From positions 80,938 through 144,937 of the forward strand of contig CAJNDS010000418.1 of NCBI GenBank assembly GCA_905221605.1: DNA of 64,000 nt. Reading direction: 5' to 3'. The notes below the pieces were generated by a model that saw nothing but the letters and a program-made list of their open reading frames with translations, made no database searches and was not told where the DNA came from. The DNA is from Symbiodinium natans. Taxonomy: Eukaryota; Sar; Dinophyceae; Suessiales; Symbiodiniaceae. Both the position numbers and the translations under genes were made by a program. Position 1 is the stretch's first letter. Each line of letters opens with the position of its first letter. Below, in pieces: positions 9,829 to 22,519 of the stretch.

Positions 9829-12800
9829 TCAGCCAGATATGGTGTAGGGCTTAAAGTTAGACAAGAGGATAAGTAACTTATGAATGAACACCTGAATGAT
9901 AAGGAGAAAACACTATTAACTTTAGGACGCATAAAAAGATTGGAGCCTGGGCTAGGCCAGTGGCACAGGAGGGGTGGATTTCTGCGAGGTACCCACTCGG
10001 GGCCTCAAGCTTTTTTTGTGTGAAAAAGATAAAGGGTTGGGCGCGCGAGGTTCCTAAACCCATTCGGTTTCCCCATCTCTCCTTAACCCCTAGGAGGGTG
10101 CCTTAACTCCTTCTGAAGTTTCATTCTGTTCTATGTCCTCTCTGAAGCTCACGAGCCCACTGCCCAGAACCTTCCCAGCGGCCCTGAATCCCTAAGCCCC
10201 GTAAGACCCTGAGTCTTTCAGTTTCAGGTTCATTACAGCCTCAATATCAGAGAACCATTCTATTCACTCATGACATTAATATTAAATTAGATTTATATTT
10301 ATTTTTTTAATAGCTCTGTAAAAACTAAGCCAAAAGAACCCGAAAGGTCTCAGGCTCATATATATATATACATATATCTATGTATATAAGTATATAATGT
10401 ATACACATAAATACATAGATGTAGGTACATAATTACTGGCCGCCCCTTCCCCTGACCCACCGACCCTTTGCCCCCCCTTTTCCCTGACCTACCAACCCTT
10501 GGCTGTCTGCTCCCCTCTTTGTGTCATTTTTCTCTACTTGTCACACTTGCTTTGGCACATCTTTTAAGCATTTCCACTCGGGAATAGTACGATTTCCTAA
10601 TCTGTATTGTGACGTCATGAAACAGCTACTCAGCGCATCCAAGCAGCGGGGCCAACTCAGTTTCTTGGGCTGCTGTACGCGGAAGCTCCACCTGCTTTCG
10701 TCTGCAGCACATGGGGCAGTGAATGCTGCCAGGGGGCCATAGGCGGCCTGTATGGACTGACCTTCCACAACTCCCTCAGGAACCGCGACTTCAAACCTAA
10801 GAGTTAGGCCCAGGCACTTATTGATTCTTGTGATTCTCAGGTTGCCAGTACATGTCCACTTGCTGAACGCAGTTGCGGGGGCTGGGGCTCACTGGGGCCA
10901 CTGCTGTCCACCCAACGGGCTTGTTACCTGGAACGCATCCCCAGCCTGAGCTCTTCGCAAGGATTTGCAGGGCATGTAACAGTCATGTAACACTCGAGAC
11001 ACATCGAGACACTGTACCGTCGCATCGAGACACTGTACCGCCGTGCGGGACCAAGCATCAGCAGCACCAGACCTATCAGACCTGTCATCCTTCAATCGCG
11101 CCCAAGGCTGCCAAGGGGCTCGCAGACCGGCGGGCACAACAACTTGCATGAAGCTGCGAGAGGAACGCCGCGGTGCTGATGCTGGATTTTCCAGGTTGGG
11201 CATTGTGGCGCCTCAAGGGGCGCGACAAGTCAATGAAGTTACAGCAAATCCGCATCGCTCACGGAAATCGCCCTGCGACAATTGGAGATAAAGACAACCC
11301 GCCTCTCAAATTCACCTTCCTTTTGGTGAAGGGAGGATGTCCGGAGGTAAAGGGGTGATGTAGATGGGGATAATAGTAGGCTTCAGTGCGCTACACGCGC
11401 GCGCGCACGCGGCAATAGCATTGACAATTTTATCTTTCGAAACAATTTTTCTTTGTACAAATTCTGGATGTACAGCGAATGCACAACCAGCGGACTACTG
11501 CAAAGCAACTGTAGGGACTGTAGGGGGCAGGTGTGTAAGTCGGATTCCCCAAAGTGTGTGGCAAGTAGCGGGCACAGGTCGAAACATGCAAAAGCCTAGC
11601 CATTGAGCCTTAGGGTCACGATTTCTTAAAATTGGGGTAGAGAACCCTGAGGCCCTCGCACAACTCGTGAATCACAGCAGCAAATATATTCATGATATAT
11701 CATCTTGAAAGGTCACAAACATTCTGTAATCTCTAACAAGTGTAGCAAGCTCACCCATGAACCTCATGAACCCTTATGGGCCTACGCGCCATCCTCGACC
11801 ACCCTCTCCCTTTCCAACCTCGACCGCGTGGAGCCCCTGTGAGTTTTGTTTTGGCTTTTGTTCTGCCACCCGCTGTTTTGGTTTTGATTGCTAGGTCCTG
11901 CTAGGTCTGAGAGCTTGGAAGCTTCGCACCGGGCGCTGGGGTTTGGCATCATCACATAGGAAAGCCCCGCTAAAACTTCGGTTGTTCCAATGTCGCTGGC
12001 GTGGTTGGGTTCCCAGAACCTGAAAATAGTGGTATTCCTTTAAGGTCATTTCTCGAAATGCTACTCATCCAAAAATGTGTCGCGGAATGCGCGTAGTTGG
12101 GGTCCCAACTCATCTAAGGTAAAGGTATGCTATAAACGACGAAAAGGGGCAGACGTTGAGTTTTCAACAGACACGCAGCTAAAGTTCATACTAAATCACT
12201 AAATCTCTTCCAGGGCCGACATGTGCTAATACTAGTGGGAAGACATGTGGGTTGAGATTGAAGGGTTGAGGGTTAAGGTTGAAACCTTGGGATGTGGGGA
12301 AATGAAACCCCCAGGACTACAAACCTTTGGGCCTGCATCTGGTGACTGACTGTGCGGAAAACCCCGGCTCGTGCACATTCATTTTGGCTAACGCCGTACT
12401 AGCGCCAGCAACCCACTGTTTTGCACCCCCAAAGCTCGCCAAAACCATGTTTGTGGGCACAGCGTTTTAAGCCCCTACGGGTGTCAAACCATACTTAATT
12501 CCCATCCCGCTCGGCTCGAAAAGAGAGGGTTGGGAACAATGGTTTCCAGCCCCCAAGCCGAGCCAACACCTAGTTCCCAACAAGGTTTTCTGGACGGCCA
12601 TTCTTCAGCGGCTCTGACCGTCCATGGGCTAACTTGGGGCTAAATGCCTGCATAATTATCTTTCTGCTTGTTCAAGCATATCTACACTTCTTAGTCTGAG
12701 TGCTAGCGTGAAGCTAGCTCCTAGCACTATACTAGCGCCACATTTTATTGCTTAAGGAGCTGTACTTGGGGGGCCGCCTCATAACGAAGACACAAAGTTA

Positions 12801-12945
12801 ATATAAACATAGATCATGGTTCTTGTGTCTTTCTTGTAAAAATCAAAAAAAGGGCTTTGTGACGGAGTACTAAGGAGATGCCTAGGGCCTAGGGCTACGG
12901 GTCTGAGCACGACTCGGCCGTGCCGAGGCGGGGCATTGACACGGA
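9829..12945. other. Noncoding stretch
   Basis: No convincing gene. Visible items: an AT-rich part at 10270–10435 with a TATATATACATATATC tract, a duplicated CATCGAGACACTGTACCG around 11001–11041, and an alternating CGCGCGCG run at 11395–11412. Small ORFs (up to about 100 residues) overlap on both strands without a coding pattern. The last part may hold the 3' UTR of the minus-strand gene that ends at 12946. Confidence 0.45.
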
Positions 12946-15851
12946 TTAATTAAATGGGGGCATGCCATTCTTCTCAGAGACCACCATTGAGGGATTGGAA
13001 ATTAAACTGAGGTGGAACGTGATGTCCCGTCGAACATCACACGTGCTGCCCAAGCCCAAGCCTTGGCCGAATAGTGCAGTCATTTTTTCTTGAGCTGGCG
13101 GGTACTGGATGCCCTCCTTGTGCAAGATCAAGTCGTACTTAATACCAAGCTTGATGATCTCCAAAATGAGATTCTCCTCTCCACAGCATTGATGGACCAG
13201 CGCATCTACCACATCTACTGCATGCTAAAACATGTGAAGCCGTCATGCGCCAAGAACTCGCAACAGAAATCCTGCATCCGGATCTGGGCGATGTTCCCAC
13301 GCTTGACTTTGCGATGCTGAAGCTCTGTCGCAATCTCATTCACAAGCGCGTGGCTGCAACCCAGCCCTGGACAAATCTGATTTTGATCAGTGTGGACGCT
13401 GCTACAAAGCCCCATGCATCCTGAGATGGGTTCGACAGATCCGAGTTGAGCATATGGTTCTCTTGATGTTGCCTGCACGCAGCAATTTTTCAATCTGAAG
13501 ATTGCCTCCTCATCGTTGAGCTCAAGGGTGTGCGACGTACAGAAGCAGCACTGATCACAGGCATTCACAATGGAAAAGTTCTTCGTGTCCATTTGCTCAG
13601 AAGCCCCTGCATGCAATGTCTCACCGTGCGTGCCACCCGGAGGTAGTGTTGGCACGGCAAGGCCATAAACAGCCTGGAGCGTCTGCTGTGACGGGGGGTA
13701 CTCGATGCCTTTCTTGTGCAAGAAAATGTCCGTGCGCACGTCCTAGGTGCAGGGTTTCCCGTCCAGATTCCCGGGGGGCCGCTTCGCATAATAACAAACA
13801 TTCACATACAACGTCCTCAAGCCAAGGCTCGGCTTCCATGGCTTTGATCATGGTGTTTTCCTGGTTCCGAAGCTGCGCGATGTTGCCGCGCCCCACTTTG
13901 CGATTTTGCAGTTCCTCAGCAATTTCCTTTACAGCTGTGGGATCACCACAACATCCTGGAGCAAGTCCGTTCACAGTGTGTATGCAGCAGCAGCAAACAT
14001 TCTCGTCCACAGACCCGAGTTGTGCATAGGGCTTCCTTTCCACGGAGGCGTCACATCTGTTGCTGTATCGAAACACTGCCTGCTCAGGCTCCAGCGTTAA
14101 TGTGTAGGTTTCACAGCCTGCAATGCCACACGTGCAAAGAAGGCAACAAATGTTTGCCGTCTCGTTTCGAACATTGTACTCTTTTGTTTGAAAGTCCTCA
14201 CTTGGCTTGGTGTGAGGAACCACTGAAGCGTGAGACAAGTCGGGCCCCGAAGATCCGTAGATGTTTCTCATTGTCTCCTGCGTTGGAGGGAAGGAGGTGT
14301 CTGCCCCTATCTTGTCCAGAATCAGTGCCAACTCTGCAGCCACATCGTGAAACTTTGCCATCATTTTCTCCAGCTGTTTTATTTGGCCAAGATTGCCCCG
14401 CACTTCGACTCGTGCTTGAAGATCGGCTCGTATTTGCTCCACCAGCGCGCCATTGCAGCCACAACCTGGCGATATTGCCTCGTCGATGGGCTTTCCTGGA
14501 GGTTTGGTGAGCTCTCCGGCCGTGAGCACCCGCAAGCAACAGCAAGCAGATACTGCATCCACCTTGCATGGGCAGAGTCAGCACATTCCCTGAAGCTCCT
14601 GCTGCCAAGGTGCCGACTCAATTTTTGCACTATTCTACTCATTAACTTCGTACTTCTCACCTAACATTCCACTGTGTTGAAGGGTGTGTCGCCATTGGGA
14701 GTTTTGTTCCCTTCGCGGTTGCCCTAAACCGAGAGTGCGTTAACACTGTTGCCGGGAAGACTTGAAGAGTTTGGGTTCTGGATGTGTCCCTCGATTGATG
14801 CCCCAAAAAGTTGATCAGAAGTTGCGTTTTGATTCTGATCGTTTTTTGGTTTGATGCGCTTTTGTCATTGGATTCTTCCCATGCTTTGCATACTGCTCGC
14901 TGCTTTGTGCGAACTGACACGTTCAATTGTTCAATCGTCTGTTTCAACTTCATCAGAACTTACACATATACTGAGGCCGGGACCGACTCGATATTTGCAT
15001 ACGGCACTTTGGACGTCATGACCTCTGGCATTGCAAGCAGAACAAGCCAAGTGTGTAACTGCAAATCGACAGATCGTCCTGTGTCTCAAGTCTTGGCCGC
15101 GAACGCTTCCAGAGAGACTCTGTCGAGTGGTAATACTCGCCTCGTCTGGCTGAAGCTCCAGGAGCCTCGACGTGCATGCCAGGCTTTGGCAGCAATGTGT
15201 CACATCCTGTGAGCGGGGACAACTTCAGTTGTGGGAGCTGCACGCATATGCACCCCCTCCAACTACAACGAGTGTCCTGCTAGCGGGCATTCGGAAAAAT
15301 CAAATCCAGCACAGACAACGCACAGCACAAAGAATACTAAGATTTAGCAGAGCTTCGTACTGGTTGGTTCCAAACTCGGGTAGCGGCTCGAGCGAGATCA
15401 CTTCAGAGAGTGGCCGCATCTCAGGAGCAGAGCCGGAGAACAAGCGCTGCAGCGTGGCGTCGCTTGGTGGATACTCGACTCCCAAAGATTTCAGAAGCAT
15501 CGGCACCTTGATAGCCAACTGAGTAATCCTCTCCAACATGTATTTCTGCTGCCTCATTTGCGCCACTTTCCCACGACCCTCCTTCCTGAGATTCATCTCC
15601 CGCACAATCTCCTGAACATATGCTGCATCACAGCCGCATCCTGGAACGATGCCGCCGTTTCCCTCATCGTCCATCGGAGCAAGGTCTGAATTTATTGCAT
15701 TGCACAACCCAAAGCAAACACTGCGGTGTTCCAGGGCATTCAACTGTGCATATGGCCGACGTTGAACAGAGGAAACGCAACAGTTTCGAGTCTTCAGGAC
15801 AATCTCCTCACTCTGTAGCTCCAATGTTCGCCTGGCAACGCACATTGCTAT
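12946..15851 (-). CDS. Spliced gene: four tandem Cys-rich modules, family unknown
   Basis: Four homologous modules (A–D) of about 150 residues follow each other on the minus strand. Each has TLEL-x2-EE, then PYAQLGSVE (A PYAQLNALE, B PYANIESV, C PYAQLGSVDE, D PYAQLGSVEP), a cysteine cluster, PGCGC or similar, V-x-EI-x2-EL-x2-RK, RGNIAQIR, and YPPSQ-x-T-L-x3-YG. They lie at about A 15845–15310, B 15170–14265, C 14110–13680 and D 13570–13040, with the stop at 12946–12948. Frames are joined by inferred introns at 14983–14563 (421 bp), 13815–13743 (73 bp) and 13271–13177 (95 bp). Each join restores the module consensus, and each intron ends AG before a G. The join from A to B near 15310–15170 and one inside B near 15100–15030 are not settled. 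The 5' end is open: module A begins in an exon just after a TGA near 15860, so earlier exons are expected. Function unknown; the helical RGNIAQIR segment and paired cysteines could suit protein–protein contact, but that is speculation. Confidence 0.6.
13177..13271 (-). other. Inferred intron, 95 bp, AGGA direct repeats
   Basis: Joining across this segment turns IAQIRMQ plus ENLILEI into a continuous match to module C (IAQLRNQENTMIK). AGGA is present at both ends (13270–13273 and 13175–13178). The intron starts GATTTC and ends AGAG, a GA–AG intron. Confidence 0.65.
13743..13815 (-). other. Inferred intron, 73 bp, AGGACGT direct repeats
   Basis: Removing this segment joins module C's LED codons to V-RTDIFL and continues into IEYPPSQ. 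AGGACGT occurs at both boundaries (13811–13817 and 13738–13744). Under the AG|G rule the intron starts GACGTT and ends CTAG. The length is not a multiple of 3, so the two frames cannot otherwise be connected. Confidence 0.7.
14563..14983 (-). other. Inferred intron, 421 bp, GGT repeats
   Basis: Joins PYANIES to VDAVSACC, giving the same spacing as PYAQLGSVDENVCCCC in module C. It starts GTCCCG and ends CAAG, and GGT is shared by both boundaries. The intron interior contains no similarity to the modules. Confidence 0.55.
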
Positions 15852-18117
15852 AGCTGCTTGCTCTGATCATACTGAGCAAATCTGGCCACAAGACTGGCTA
15901 CGGCTACGATCAGCTGCTTGTCCTATGCCCAGTCGATGCCTGGTGCAGATGCCGAGATAAGAAGTTCCGTATGCTTCACCACAATTTGTCACATCATAGA
16001 CCTTCTCTGGAAATGTTTGCATCAGCACCTTCAGCAATTCATTCCAAGAAGTCACCGCGTCCAAGCAGACACTGCCACATGTGTGTGTGTGTGTGTGTCA
16101 AACTGTGTTGGGAAAGCAGGGTAAGGAGAACTGCGGGATGGCTTCAAAACGCTGTCGCGCACAAAAAGAAGATGTGCCCCGTCCAAACATGGAGGCGTTC
16201 GATGCCGTTCTGCCAGCCCCCCCCCCCCCTGCAGTTTCACAAAAAGTATGGGAATAGGCCCAACAGCAGGCCACGAAGCGATTCGGCCATCAGTGATGAA
16301 ACGACCCTGCATCCCCCCCACTCCCCAACCCGGGCGGGGCGGAGGGGAGAACACGAAAGGTGATGGAGGCGGCTTGGGGGCCGAGATGCGTGCAAGTAGT
16401 CCAAGCCAGGATTCAACTTTCAAACACGTTCAGCGGCAGTGCCTGGGAAACCGCACGAAACCCACACAGGATGGACGGGCATGGATAAAGCAGCCAAAGC
16501 CAGCTGTCGTCATCGTTTGCGGCTTTGCTTCTCTTGCATTCTCTTATACGTCTTGCATTGTCTTATTCAGAACCCGCGACCAGTGGGAATGCTACCTGGC
16601 AAAAACGAAGTAGCACAGAAAAACGTTAATTTGAAAAAACTCCTTGAGATGCCAGAAAGCCAGTTGGAAGACTAATTCACGCACACAATGCAGAACCAAA
16701 ATGAGCAAGATGGCTTAAGAGGAAGATTTGTATGGATTTTCGGAAGTCGATGAAGTCATAACTCCTCTTGCAAATCAAGGTCCGTCATTTCAACCTTCAA
16801 ACATTACCACAAAGAGTTCCGTTTTTCAGTAGGTATGCTAGAGGAAAGATGCATGAACGCACAACTTTACTTCCTTTACTTGTATGACATGACCTGCATC
16901 TTGCCGGGCCAGGAAGACTTTTTTACATTGCCGACAATTCTTTCTAACAAGCTTCCTCGCTTCATTCTTCAACCCACTCTCACTTCCTGAATGAACCAAA
17001 GAAAAACTAAGTTAGCGGCATCTTCTTTTTTCTCTTCTTGTGGGTTGTCGTCTGACTTGTATGGTCGGGACTGGCCGCGAGAGCGGCCACAGCAAGAACG
17101 TCAACATTGCCAAAAGCACTGCTCCAGCGACTCTAGTGTGGCTTCGTGTCTTCCTTCGATACCGCTGCATGAACAAGTACAGATAAGTACAGTGCTCACA
17201 GTGTGCTTCACAGCAAGACTTGCTGTGCCAAGCCTCCATGATTCACAGCACTGCGCCCGAGCAAAAAGCCCTTGCCGTGCTTTGCTGAATCCGCTAACTC
17301 TCCGGGCCGGCTTTGTGCCAGGGGGGCTGCAAAGCACAAGGTGGACATGCTTGCTGAGTTGCGACAGCCGTCTTGCACAAAGTCTTGCATCCCGAAGCGC
17401 TAAGCCGCTAAGCCTCTTCATTTTGCGTCGCAGAAAGCTTTCATGCCAGAAGCTCCTCGTACAGGCCAGACCTGAAAAAAACGCCCCAGGAATCAGGAAA
17501 TCGCAAGCAGCAACTTACATGGTCTTCAATCTTGGCATGAGCTTAGTGACTTAGTGCAGGGCTCCACCAGATGAGTCACTGTTGGATGGATGCCAACATA
17601 GCAAGGCGTTCTCCACCTGTATCGTCGGCATCGGCGGCAAAAAGGATGCCCCGCTAGGCGGTTGCGCTGCCAATAGTGACAACTGAAGGTCTCGGTCTCA
17701 ATGTGTGTGCCCTAGTTTTGCAACTTCCATTTCTTGCCATATTCGTATTCCACCTTGACGTTTCATTGAGGTGGGGGTTGTGGTGGTGGTTGTGACGGTG
17801 GTGGGGAAGCTGCGGGAGCCCCGGTTGCCCAAGAGGGTTCAACATGAATGACGAGGATAATTATGATGAACTTCCCCTCACAAATTTACTTTAAACGTTT
17901 GCGCTGCCCCGGACCAACCAAACAACGACGAAAACGGAAGCTCCCCTCCACAGGACGTCCCATGCGAAACGCGCATTTTCCGAAAAATTGACAAAACATA
18001 ATTAACTGTTTAACCCAAAAAGAATGCTTCCAGTATCAAAACGCCGATGTACAATACCATAAAATTGCTTCTGTACTACGCAGACAGCACGAAATGTATT
18101 CGCACACGCAGCACGTC
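15852..18117. other. Mostly noncoding; possible upstream exons
   Basis: Should contain the 5' part of the modular gene, but no exon could be fixed. There is a (GT)n run at 16080–16098 and a C11-type run near 16217. Two minus-strand frames near 17012–17421 include RVAGAVLLAMLTFLLWPLSR (a single hydrophobic stretch preceded by basic residues, type II anchor-like), which could belong to an exon. The plus-strand frame 16991–17554 (187 residues) is antisense to it and has no recognisable features. Confidence 0.35.
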
Positions 18118-18119
18118 CG

Positions 18120-18187
<68 letters not shown>

Positions 18188-18230
18188 GGTCGTCGTCGTC
18201 GTCGTCGTCGTGGTCGTCGTCGTTCCTGCT
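18118..18230. repeat. (GTC)n trinucleotide repeat
   Basis: About 35 units, with TGG interruptions near 18187 and 18211. It is open in all frames (poly-Ser, poly-Arg, poly-Val, poly-Asp), so the long ORFs across it are artefacts. Confidence 0.95.
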
Positions 18231-21200
18231 GCAGCTCTTGTTGTTGGCTCGCTGTTCAGATTGGTTGTCGTCCTTGTGGTGATGGTGTTGTGGCGAGTTC
18301 GTTTCGCGCGCCCACATGGCAGGAAGGCACCACCACATAACCATGGGCGCCTAGCTGGACTACTGACTGCTTGACCTCACGATCACACTCTGCAGGTCAT
18401 AGCGAGCTCAGCAAGCCCTCGACTTGCACTGAAACCACAACAATTTGGACGTGTCGATGCTGTAAACGACTCAAATGGCGTCAAGCGATTTGCAACTATA
18501 ATGGGGACCGTCGATCTTGATGCTCGGAACCTGCAGTTACTGCTTCGTATACGGTGTTATGCTTATTTATGCTTTTTGCCTTTGTTGCCAGCCATCTCTC
18601 GCAAGCCACTGTTCGCGCATATTTCTGTTGCGTACTGGTCAGAGATCAACGCAGCTCGTTTTTCAACCTCCTACGCACGCAGCCACACTAAGCATGGGTG
18701 GACATCTTATTGGCACAAGCTGGCTTGCTGCACAGGAATCGCAAAGCTGAAGAATACGCAGCAAGCATACACAGTAGACGTTGTGGCGCAAGTGTGTTTT
18801 TTGCCACCCGCACTGCCTACGCTCACACGCGCAGGTGTAACTAGAGCTTTTAGGGTTCGCCGTCGCCGTACGCGTCGTCAGCCCCCGATCCCGACTCAAA
18901 CGGCCCGTCCCAAACCTGCGGGGCTCCCGTGAGTGCCCGATCTGCGTACATCTTTATCCTTGCAAAAGACGCACGGGCAGACACTTGAGAGCTCCGGCAC
19001 ACGTGCTCCACCTGGTGCTTGCTGTGGACAAGTCATCGCATGTCAATGCTGCCTTTGCTCGTGCCATGCATGGTGGATTCCAAAGCAGCCCGATGCCAAC
19101 CAGAAGTGCCAGGGCGACTTCATGACGGCGAGGGAAGATTCCGGGAAGATCTGGATTGGCAGAGGGCACGACTCCCGGCGCTGTCGCTAGGTCGTCGTCC
19201 CACCCCATTGCTGAAGCGTCAGAAATACACATCAGCAGCGGAATTGACCAAGAGAATCCTCAAGTAGACGCTTGTTTTTGAGCTATCCACGAAAAGAATA
19301 TGGATGGAGCTGTTTGATTTTCGGACGCCCACATTTTTTGTATGTAGTCCAACAAGCAAATCCTCAACTAGACGCTGGGTTTGATCCATGAACAGGATGG
19401 AATGGTATGCTACATCATCACTTCGCGCGAAATGCGGGACCCCGAGCGATGTGTTAAAAGACAGGCGATTTGAGGTAGGTAGTTGGTGGCGGTGTTGGTG
19501 TTGAATGCAGTTGCTGCTGCCTTTCTTGCTATTCTTGATTAATCCCTTTTTGGAGAGCCCCTCTGAAGCCGGACCTTGGAATACTAAACTTTCCCAGTCA
19601 AAGGCGACAGAAAAACTGCAGCTACTTGCACCGCTTTCAGAACTTGCCCGCGAATATGATGGTGCTGCTGAGCATCTAACGCTTTCGCCATCCCTCACCT
19701 CACTCCGAAAAACCGTTTCCTGTTGCACCCTCACTACGGCGGCCTGGGCACATTCGTGTGCAAGCGATGAAGGACCTCCGGTGGCACAGCGCAACCATCA
19801 AGGTGAAAACAATGAAACGTGCTTTGTTCTGCACTCGTGGACGTGTTCCACACTTCCTGCACTAGACTAGCTAAACCCCCCCAAGCATTTCGCAGAGGCA
19901 TGCTCGGCTGACCTCTAAACCAAAGTCACGCAGCAACCGGGCGCCCTAAGTGGATAGATCGAGGAATCGAGAAGGTGGCGCCCTGAGTCCAATTCGGGAT
20001 TCCTTGATAAAAACAAGGCTCGTCGGCACTGCAAGAAGCAACTCCGTGAAGTATCCTCCAACATCCCCAAACCACTTGTAACTGTCGATTCGTAACTTTC
20101 GTGGATATTCTGTGCCTGGATACTCTGTGACTGTGTGTCTGCGGGCACTTTAAGGGCCTCCAGGCATCGTCTTCGGGGTGCCCTCCAGGGATCATGTCGA
20201 CTGCCACTCCCTCTGCGTGTGGAACCAGGCATTTTCTCAGGCGTGGAACTCCAGCCCTCGTGGGCACTCCCTGATACTCAGATACTCTTCAGGTACTCTT
20301 CGGGTGCCTCAGTGGGGGGTGGGCTTTCCAGGATTCTTGGCAAAGTTTTTACGTCAGGACGCGATCAGAAGACGCAGGCAAGTACCGGAGACCTGCACGA
20401 GGAGAATAGCTGAGGTTAGCATCGAATCCTTTATTCCGATCTTGCTAAAACCAAATTGGCGCTCTCGTGATTCTTGTGGGATCTCTCAAGCATGCACTCC
20501 AGATACTCCAGGAACGTGGGCACTCCATCGACACTCTGTGGGATTCTGCTGTCCATGGGGTGGGCACTCCAGAGATACTCTATTCTCAGAGGCTGGGCAC
20601 TGCAAGGCCAAGAAATTTGCAGGATTCTCTGCGGATGTCGGGGCAGGAGATCCTGGCCAGGTGACGCGGGTAAGGAGTACAGGAGGCCCAAGCGCAGGAA
20701 AACAGCCTAGTCAAACCTAACAGCCCCTCAACGAAGGTGGGGAACAACCCACAGATACCCCAGAAGAGGGTGGAGAAACAAATTGAAGAAAATCGCTTGG
20801 CTTGCATCTCCGTCCTGAGGCTGAAGCCAAAACATGCTTTGTCCCCGAGATGTTGACTCATTGATTTGAGAGACTTTGGAGAGAAAAGAAAGAACACGTT
20901 CATGTCGGTCACGGGGCATTCGACTGGCATCCAGCATTCGCCTTCCACTTGGCCATCTGCTGTCGCCGTGCGTCTGGCTCCTGCAGACTGTATCCTTCGA
21001 AGAACACGCGAAGAACCTCCAACCTTGCCTTCTCACCAGGCCGACGAGCGGTCGCATTGAAGAGGTGCAGCAGTAGAACCTGGCTGCGATACTGAAGCGC
21101 GGTTGCTTAAACATGCGGGAGAAAGCGGATAAAACAAATGAAGCCAACAAAAACAAATTACACCACCGAAGACCCCAAACAGTAGAAGGAAGTTACACGT

Positions 21201-21299
21201 GTAAAGTGAGGTTCCTTCATACTACACGCGAGCCACTGCACCTAACTTGGCTGGGGCAACAACCGACAACGCAGGAACCTAAAAGTTTGTTCCAGCCAG
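18231..21299. other. Noncoding or unrecognised stretch
   Basis: No recognised gene. A minus-strand frame at 19219–19794 (191 residues, SER-rich, ending in a hydrophobic TSVYLRILLVNSAADVYF) is the best open frame but matches nothing I know. AATCCTCAA-G/C-TAGACGCT occurs twice (about 19255 and 19347). Between 20230 and 20600 the strings GGGCACTCC and AGATACTC recur several times without a fixed period. Confidence 0.35.
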
Positions 21300-21304
21300 A
21301 CCTC

Positions 21305-21492
21305 TACGGAGTAGAGGCGAGCCACCGCGCACGAGCCACCGCACGCAAGCCACCGCACGCGAGCCACCGAACGCGAGCCACCGCACGCGAGCCACCGCGC
21401 GCGAGCCACCGCGCGCGAGCCACCGCGCGCGAGCCACCGCGCGCGAGCCACCGCGCGCGAGCCACCGCACGCGAGCCACCGCACGCGAGACA
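21305..21492. repeat. 14-bp minisatellite, block 1
   Basis: About 13 copies of GAGCCACCGCGCGC, with CACGC and AACGC variants, in a near-perfect 14-bp register. All six frames stay open because the unit lacks stops. Confidence 0.95.
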
Positions 21493-21593
21493 CCGCACCT
21501 ACATTGGCTGATCAACAGTTGAGTTGACAACACAAGAACCCAACAATTGACAACGCAGGAACCTGAAGGTTTGTTGCAATCCAGGAACTATAG

Positions 21594-21727
21594 CGAGCCA
21601 CCGCGCGCGAGCCACCGCACGCGAGCTACCGCGCGCGAGCTAGCCACTGCACACGAGCCACCTCGCGCGAGCCTCGCGAGCCACCGCGCGCGAGCCACCT
21701 CACGCGAGCCACCGCGCGCGAGCCACG
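21594..21727. repeat. 14-bp minisatellite, block 2
   Basis: The same GAGCCACCGCGCGC unit, with more variants (GAGCTACC, GAGCCACCTC). It is separated from block 1 by 100 bp. The spacers before and after both blocks share CAACNNNTGACAACNCAGGAACCT-like sequence, so repeat and flank were probably copied together. Confidence 0.9.
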
Positions 21728-21924
21728 CACCTAAATTTGGCAGGGGCAACAGCTGACATCTAAAGGTTTTTTGCGTGGTACTCACACAAATGCAACCCAG
21801 GAACTGTTCAGGCAGCCATTCACAAGTCCGTCACGTCTTCTATATAGTTTAGCCACTGCAGACGGCAACAGCGAAAAAAGTTGCAGACGAAAAGGGTGGG
21901 CATGCACTGCAGAACACGCATTAC

Positions 21925-22272
21925 TGCAGATGGTTTTCAACAGGATTCTTATGCGTTATGCTTGCCCGGCTAAAAAAGCGGGGGGGTTGGGGGCCCATTT
22001 GCAAACACAACGCTCGCGTGATGGGCGCGCTTGCAGGGCTGAAAAAAAAGCGGGGGGTTGGGGGGGCATAGCCCCCACCCCCCCCCACCCCCCATGTGCA
22101 AGCGCAATGGCTTTCAACAAGATTCATACGCTTTGTGCTCGCACGGCCACAGAAGCGGGGGGGTTGAGGGGGGGGGGGGGCGCAGCCCCGCCCCCCCCCC
22201 CCCCCCACACCGCTCGCGCGATGGATTTCAATAAGATTGCTTGCTTGCGCGCGGGATGGCTTTGCTGCGCTC

Positions 22273-22330
<58 letters not shown>

Positions 22331-22400
22331 CGCTTGCTCCCGTTGCCGCTTGGTTACTTGCTTGCTTGCTTTCGCGCGATGGGCTTCACTAAGGTTGCTG
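21925..22400. repeat. Tandem ~110–170-bp units with G/C homopolymer foldbacks
   Basis: ATGG-N-TTTCAA-N-AAGATT-like starts recur near 21930, 22107, 22221 and (diverged) 22379. In the first units they are followed by AAGCGGGGGGTTGGGG and by long G runs facing C runs (GGGGGGCATAGCCCCC near 22062; G10 to C15 near 22160–22206). These can form hairpins or G-quadruplexes. Confidence 0.8.
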
Positions 22401-22507
22401 GCTTGCTTGCTTGCTTGCGCGCGGGTTGCGCTCCTGCTTGCTGGCTTGCTTGTTTGCTTGCTTGTTTGCTTGCTTGTTTGCTTGCTTGTTTGCTTGCTTG
22501 CTTGCGG
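22268..22507. repeat. (CTTG)n microsatellite, two runs
   Basis: GCTTGCTTGCTT runs at 22270–22330 and, with a GTTTGCTTGCTT variant, at 22432–22505. The Cys/Leu/Ala-rich reading frames through it are artefacts. Confidence 0.95.
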
Positions 22508-22519
22508 GAACCCAGCAGA

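Noticed and set aside
12370-12400. Possible spliced-leader relic (CATTTTGGCT)
   Set aside because: Only about 10 bases agree with the dinoflagellate leader and the flanks do not; the same short word occurs elsewhere by chance.
16991-17554. 187-residue plus-strand ORF
   Set aside because: No domain, low-information composition, and antisense to a more protein-like minus-strand frame.
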